Shown here: in pieces, positions 5,703 to 7,775 of the stretch | Position numbering within the stretch: position 1 is the stretch's first letter | How the letters are laid out: each line of letters starts with the position of its first letter | Assembly: GCA_038043305.1 (NCBI GenBank) | Contig: JBBTCG010000185.1 | Location: forward strand, 1 to 7,775 | Length of the DNA: 7,775 nt | Source of the DNA: JACRCE01 sp038043305 | GTDB lineage: Bacteria; Desulfobacterota; GWC2-55-46 | Reading direction: 5' to 3' | Program-made: the position numbers and the translations under genes | Notes under the pieces: generated by a model | Told to the model about the DNA's origin: nothing | What the model saw: the letters and a program-made list of their open reading frames with translations, nothing else | Database searches by the model: none

Positions 5703-6416
5703 ATGAAACGCATCTTCCTCCTTGCCGTCATCTTTTCCGCTCTGTCCTTTGGCTGCATGGTCGGCAAAGGCGTCGTGCATACGGTCAAAGACGGCGAGAC
5801 TCTATGGCGGATTGCCAATGCCTATGGGACCGACCCGCAGGAGCTTGCCGAGGTTAATAACCTCGGAGACCCCGCTGAGTTAAAGCCGGGCACAAAGATA
5901 TTCATACCCGGGGCGGCAGCGTGGCGAAGCGTCAATCCAAGGCCAAAGCCAACCGGAGGAGGGGCGTATAAGCAGGATAGAAAAAAACGAGCACAGCCCT
6001 GGGCCGCGACGTCCGAGGAGCGTGAAGACAGGGTTCTCATCCAGAAGGACAGGTTCATCTGGCCGGTCAAGGGCGCGATTACAACCGGCTTCGGCGTCAA
6101 CAAGGACGGCGTAAGGCATGACGGCATTGACATAAAGGCCGCTGAAGGCACGCCGATAAAGGCCGCAGACGACGGCCACGCGGTTTTTGCCTCTGACATG
6201 AAAAGCTACGGCAATACCGTCATCCTCAAGCATGGCGATAACTTCTATACCGTCTACGCTCACAACAAGTCAAACATGGTTAAAAATGGCGATAAGGTTA
6301 AGAAGGGCGAGGTGATTGCAACCGTGGGGGCAACCGGCTCAGCCACTTTCAGCCAACTGCATTTTGAGGTAAGACAGGGTAAGAAGGTCAGAAACCCTCT
6401 TTTTTTCTTGCCTTGA
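5703..6416 (+). CDS. nlpD: NlpD-like envelope protein: LysM plus degenerate LytM/M23 domain
   Basis: The 237-residue protein begins with a signal peptide: KR, a hydrophobic stretch at 4-16, then GC at 17-18. C18 may be lipidated, although the lipobox (S-F-G-C) is not canonical. A LysM peptidoglycan-binding domain follows at about 25-69, then a basic, Pro/Gly-rich linker (about 71-116) and an M23/LytM domain from 118 to the end. Of the M23 metal site, H139 and D143 (HDGID) and H220 (LHFEV) are present, and H187 (YAH) is kept. The first histidine of the usual HxH motif is Q218. In known LytM enzymes that histidine is catalytic, so this protein is probably a non-hydrolytic factor like Escherichia coli NlpD, which activates the amidase AmiC during cell separation. 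It lies 12 bases after pcm and before the sigma factor, the same place as nlpD in enterics. The Shine-Dalgarno is weak. Confidence 0.85.
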   Translation: MKRIFLLAVIFSALSFGCMVGKGVVHTVKDGETLWRIANAYGTDPQELAEVNNLGDPAELKPGTKIFIPGAAAWRSVNPRPKPTGGGAYKQDRKKRAQPWAATSEEREDRVLIQKDRFIWPVKGAITTGFGVNKDGVRHDGIDIKAAEGTPIKAADDGHAVFASDMKSYGNTVILKHGDNFYTVYAHNKSNMVKNGDKVKKGEVIATVGATGSATFSQLHFEVRQGKKVRNPLFFLP

Positions 6417-6442
6417 ATCTACGCATGGTGTAATCATATCAC
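6413..6442 (+). promoter_or_regulatory. Weak candidate promoter upstream of rpoS
   Basis: TTGAAT (6413-6418) overlaps the nlpD stop codon, and TATCAC (6437-6442) lies 18 bases further on, inside the palindrome at 6428-6444. Both hexamers are partial matches. In enterics the main rpoS promoter lies inside nlpD, so the real promoter may be further upstream. Confidence 0.18.
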
Positions 6443-6444
6443 AC
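6428..6444. promoter_or_regulatory. Operator-like palindrome in the nlpD-rpoS gap
   Basis: GTGTAATCATATCACAC is symmetrical at six of eight pairs: GTGT/ACAC outside and AT/AT inside. It resembles a CRP/FNR-type site (TGTxA...TCACA), but the centre has five bases instead of six, so the family cannot be assigned. It lies 54-70 bases before the sigma-factor start in a gap of 81 bases, a fitting place for a regulator of rpoS. Confidence 0.3.
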
Positions 6445-6477
6445 AAGGTAGGATTGAGTTCATGATGCGCTCCATTA

Positions 6478-6488
6478 CCGTTTAACGG
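6478..6488 (+). promoter_or_regulatory. Mini-palindrome overlapping the rpoS Shine-Dalgarno
   Basis: CCGTT (6478-6482) and AACGG (6484-6488) are perfect complements around one T. The GG at 6487-6488 is also the beginning of the Shine-Dalgarno GGAG (6487-6490), seven bases before ATG 6498. The single-base centre makes a tight RNA hairpin unlikely, so partial masking of the ribosome site is only a possibility. Confidence 0.2.
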
Positions 6489-6497
6489 AGACGGAAC

Positions 6498-7394
6498 ATG
6501 AAAAGGCTTGTAAAAGGACGTTCGGACGACGAGACGACTGACTCTGCTACAACGGACTCCGTTGCATCGGACTCCGTATCCGTATACTTCAGCAACATAA
6601 AGAGGTATCCGCTCCTTACCGCTCTGGAGGAAAAACGCATTTCAAGAAAAGCCGCATCAGGAGACCCAGCCGCTCGAACGCGCATGATAGAGGGCAACCT
6701 AAGGCTCGTCGTAAGCATTGCGCGTCATTACGTAAGGCGGGGTCTGCCGCTTCAGGATTTGATTGAAGAGGGCAATATCGGCCTTATAAAATCGGTCGAA
6801 CGTTTCAAGGTGGGAAAGGGCTGCAAGTTCTCGACCTACGCGACGTACTGGATACGGCAGGCCGTGGAGCGGGCCGTAGCCAATCAGGCCAACACCGTGC
6901 GGCTGCCCATACACATATCCACCGACATTTCAAGGGTGAACAGGGCTATACGCGACTTGACGGCGTCGTTGCAAAGGGAGCCGAGCCTCCATGAGTTGTC
7001 CGACAAGACCGGACTTTCCGGCAGGTACGTCAAGAAACTCGACATGATAAGCAGGAAGTCCTGCTCTATTGACGCGGCTCGGGCTGACGGCAGCGATCTG
7101 TCGCTCCTGGATCAACTGCCGGACGAGTCGTTCCCGACCCCGATGGAGCTGATTGACGAGGCGAGAAGGACCGACAAGGTCAACGGCTGGCTCGACATGC
7201 TCGACAGGAACGAGCGTAGGGTCATAGTGCTGAGATTCGGTTTCGGGGATGAAGAACCTGAGACTCTGGAAAAGATCGGCGTTCAGTTCGGGGTTACGCG
7301 GGAGAGGGTAAGGCAGATAGAGTCCCGCGCCATAGACAAATTAAGGACGTTCATCAGGCTAAAGGAGGGCGCCGTAGGGTTTGATTCTATATAA
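6498..7394 (+). CDS. rpoS: RpoS-type sigma-70 family factor (group 2)
   Basis: The 298-residue protein directs RNA polymerase to promoters, probably for stationary-phase and general stress genes. It lacks the region 1.1 of the housekeeping sigma. Region 1.2 spans about 27-59. Region 2 at about 65-134 contains DLIEEGNIGLIKSVERF and the -10-reading helix YATYWIRQAVERAVANQ (114-130). Region 3 runs at about 140-216. Region 4 at about 229-288 includes the -35-reading helix-turn-helix TLEKIGVQFGVTRERVRQIE (256-275). The first 30 residues are acidic and Ser/Thr-rich, with three copies of a five-residue repeat. ATG 6498 has GGAG at 6487-6490. Placement right after surE-pcm-nlpD supports the RpoS name over other group 2 factors. 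No long region 1.1 or non-conserved insert, so it is not RpoD. Confidence 0.88.
   Translation: MKRLVKGRSDDETTDSATTDSVASDSVSVYFSNIKRYPLLTALEEKRISRKAASGDPAARTRMIEGNLRLVVSIARHYVRRGLPLQDLIEEGNIGLIKSVERFKVGKGCKFSTYATYWIRQAVERAVANQANTVRLPIHISTDISRVNRAIRDLTASLQREPSLHELSDKTGLSGRYVKKLDMISRKSCSIDAARADGSDLSLLDQLPDESFPTPMELIDEARRTDKVNGWLDMLDRNERRVIVLRFGFGDEEPETLEKIGVQFGVTRERVRQIESRAIDKLRTFIRLKEGAVGFDSI
6537..6581 (+). repeat. Three 15-bp tandem repeats in the rpoS 5' coding region
   Basis: Units 6537-6551, 6552-6566 and 6567-6581 encode TDSAT, TDSVA and SDSVS. Units two and three share CGGACTCCGT (6553-6562 and 6568-6577) exactly. Unit one is more diverged. Being a multiple of three, copy-number change would keep the frame. 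Confidence 0.6.
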
Positions 7395-7434
7395 TTGCTT
7401 TGTTACCCATATATGTTAAGGAGGCTTAGTAAAC

Positions 7435-7775
7435 ATGCCGCAACACCTGAAAAAAGCAATACGCGACGTGCCGGACTTTCCGAAAAAGGGGATACTCTTC
7501 AAGGACATCACCACCTTGTGCAAAGACCCTCTCATGTTCCAGCGCATGGTGGACATGCTTGGACACCGCTACCTTACGAAAGACATTGACCTTGTAATCG
7601 GCATAGAGGCGAGGGGGTTTATAATCGGCGCGGCGCTTGCGTATAAGCTTGGCGCAGGGGTAGTGCTGGTGAGAAAACCGGGAAAACTTCCGCATAAGAC
7701 CCATAAGGCGAGCTATTCGCTTGAGTACGGCACCGATACGCTGGAGATACATCAGGACGCCATTGAAAAGGGGCA
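7435..7775 (+). CDS. apt: Adenine phosphoribosyltransferase, N-terminal part (3' end outside window)
   Basis: The first 113 residues are present, of about 170 in the family. Apt salvages adenine by joining it to PRPP to give AMP in the cytoplasm. The start IRDVPDFPKKGILFKDITTL (9-28) is highly typical. IGIEARGFIIGAALA (55-69) is the conserved core, and VLVRKPGKLPHKT (77-89) contains the loop next to the active site. The PRPP-binding motif (VVDDLLATGGT-like) would come after the window edge and cannot be checked. The Shine-Dalgarno AAGGAGG (7418-7424) is the strongest in the window, ten bases before ATG. The gap to the sigma-factor stop is 40 bases with no terminator, so apt may be read as the last or next gene of the surE-rpoS unit. 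Confidence 0.95.
   Translation, partial: MPQHLKKAIRDVPDFPKKGILFKDITTLCKDPLMFQRMVDMLGHRYLTKDIDLVIGIEARGFIIGAALAYKLGAGVVLVRKPGKLPHKTHKASYSLEYGTDTLEIHQDAIEKG

Noticed and set aside
7395..7434. A separate small gene or terminator between rpoS and apt
   Set aside because: The 40 bases hold only the apt ribosome site and no hairpin. A 64-codon frame starting at 7395 overlaps apt in another frame and shows no family features.

Overview
The window is dense, ordinary bacterial chromosome of medium-high G+C. It carries eight genes, all on the + strand: the 3' end of lipA, then alaC, hom, thrC, surE, pcm, an nlpD-like gene and an rpoS-type sigma factor, and finally the 5' part of apt, cut by the window edge. 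Codon use is even along the window, with many ATA (Ile) and AGG (Arg) codons, and no gene looks foreign. There is no rRNA, tRNA, CRISPR array, transposase or phage gene.

Layout. Positions 1-186 hold the lipoyl synthase C-terminus. A repeat-rich gap (187-417) follows, with three inverted repeats. Positions 418-4042 form a tight amino-acid operon: an alanine-type aminotransferase, homoserine dehydrogenase and threonine synthase. Its genes are 4 and 30 bases apart. The gap 4043-4215 is almost filled by a nested inverted repeat of about 137 bases that probably ends this operon. Positions 4216-7394 hold surE-pcm-nlpD-rpoS, the gene order known from Escherichia coli and other gammaproteobacteria, with apt joined at 7435.

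How the genes work together. hom and thrC serve the homoserine/threonine branch from aspartate. The expected homoserine kinase is not between them and must be encoded elsewhere. The second cluster combines survival and repair functions (SurE nucleotidase, Pcm protein repair), an envelope LysM/LytM factor and a general-stress sigma factor. This suggests a stationary-phase or stress locus.

Organism. The protein sequences look proteobacterial in the broad sense. The surE-pcm-(nlpD)-rpoS-apt arrangement, the ATA/AGG codon habit and the ATTCCCG repeats fit a delta-type proteobacterium (Desulfobacterota) or a Nitrospirota-like lineage better than an enteric one. This is an inference from memory of such genomes, not a measured placement.

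I found no convincing new biological system. The parts most worth a second look are the intergenic inverted repeats, the altered LytM active site of the NlpD-like protein, and the conserved stress-locus order.
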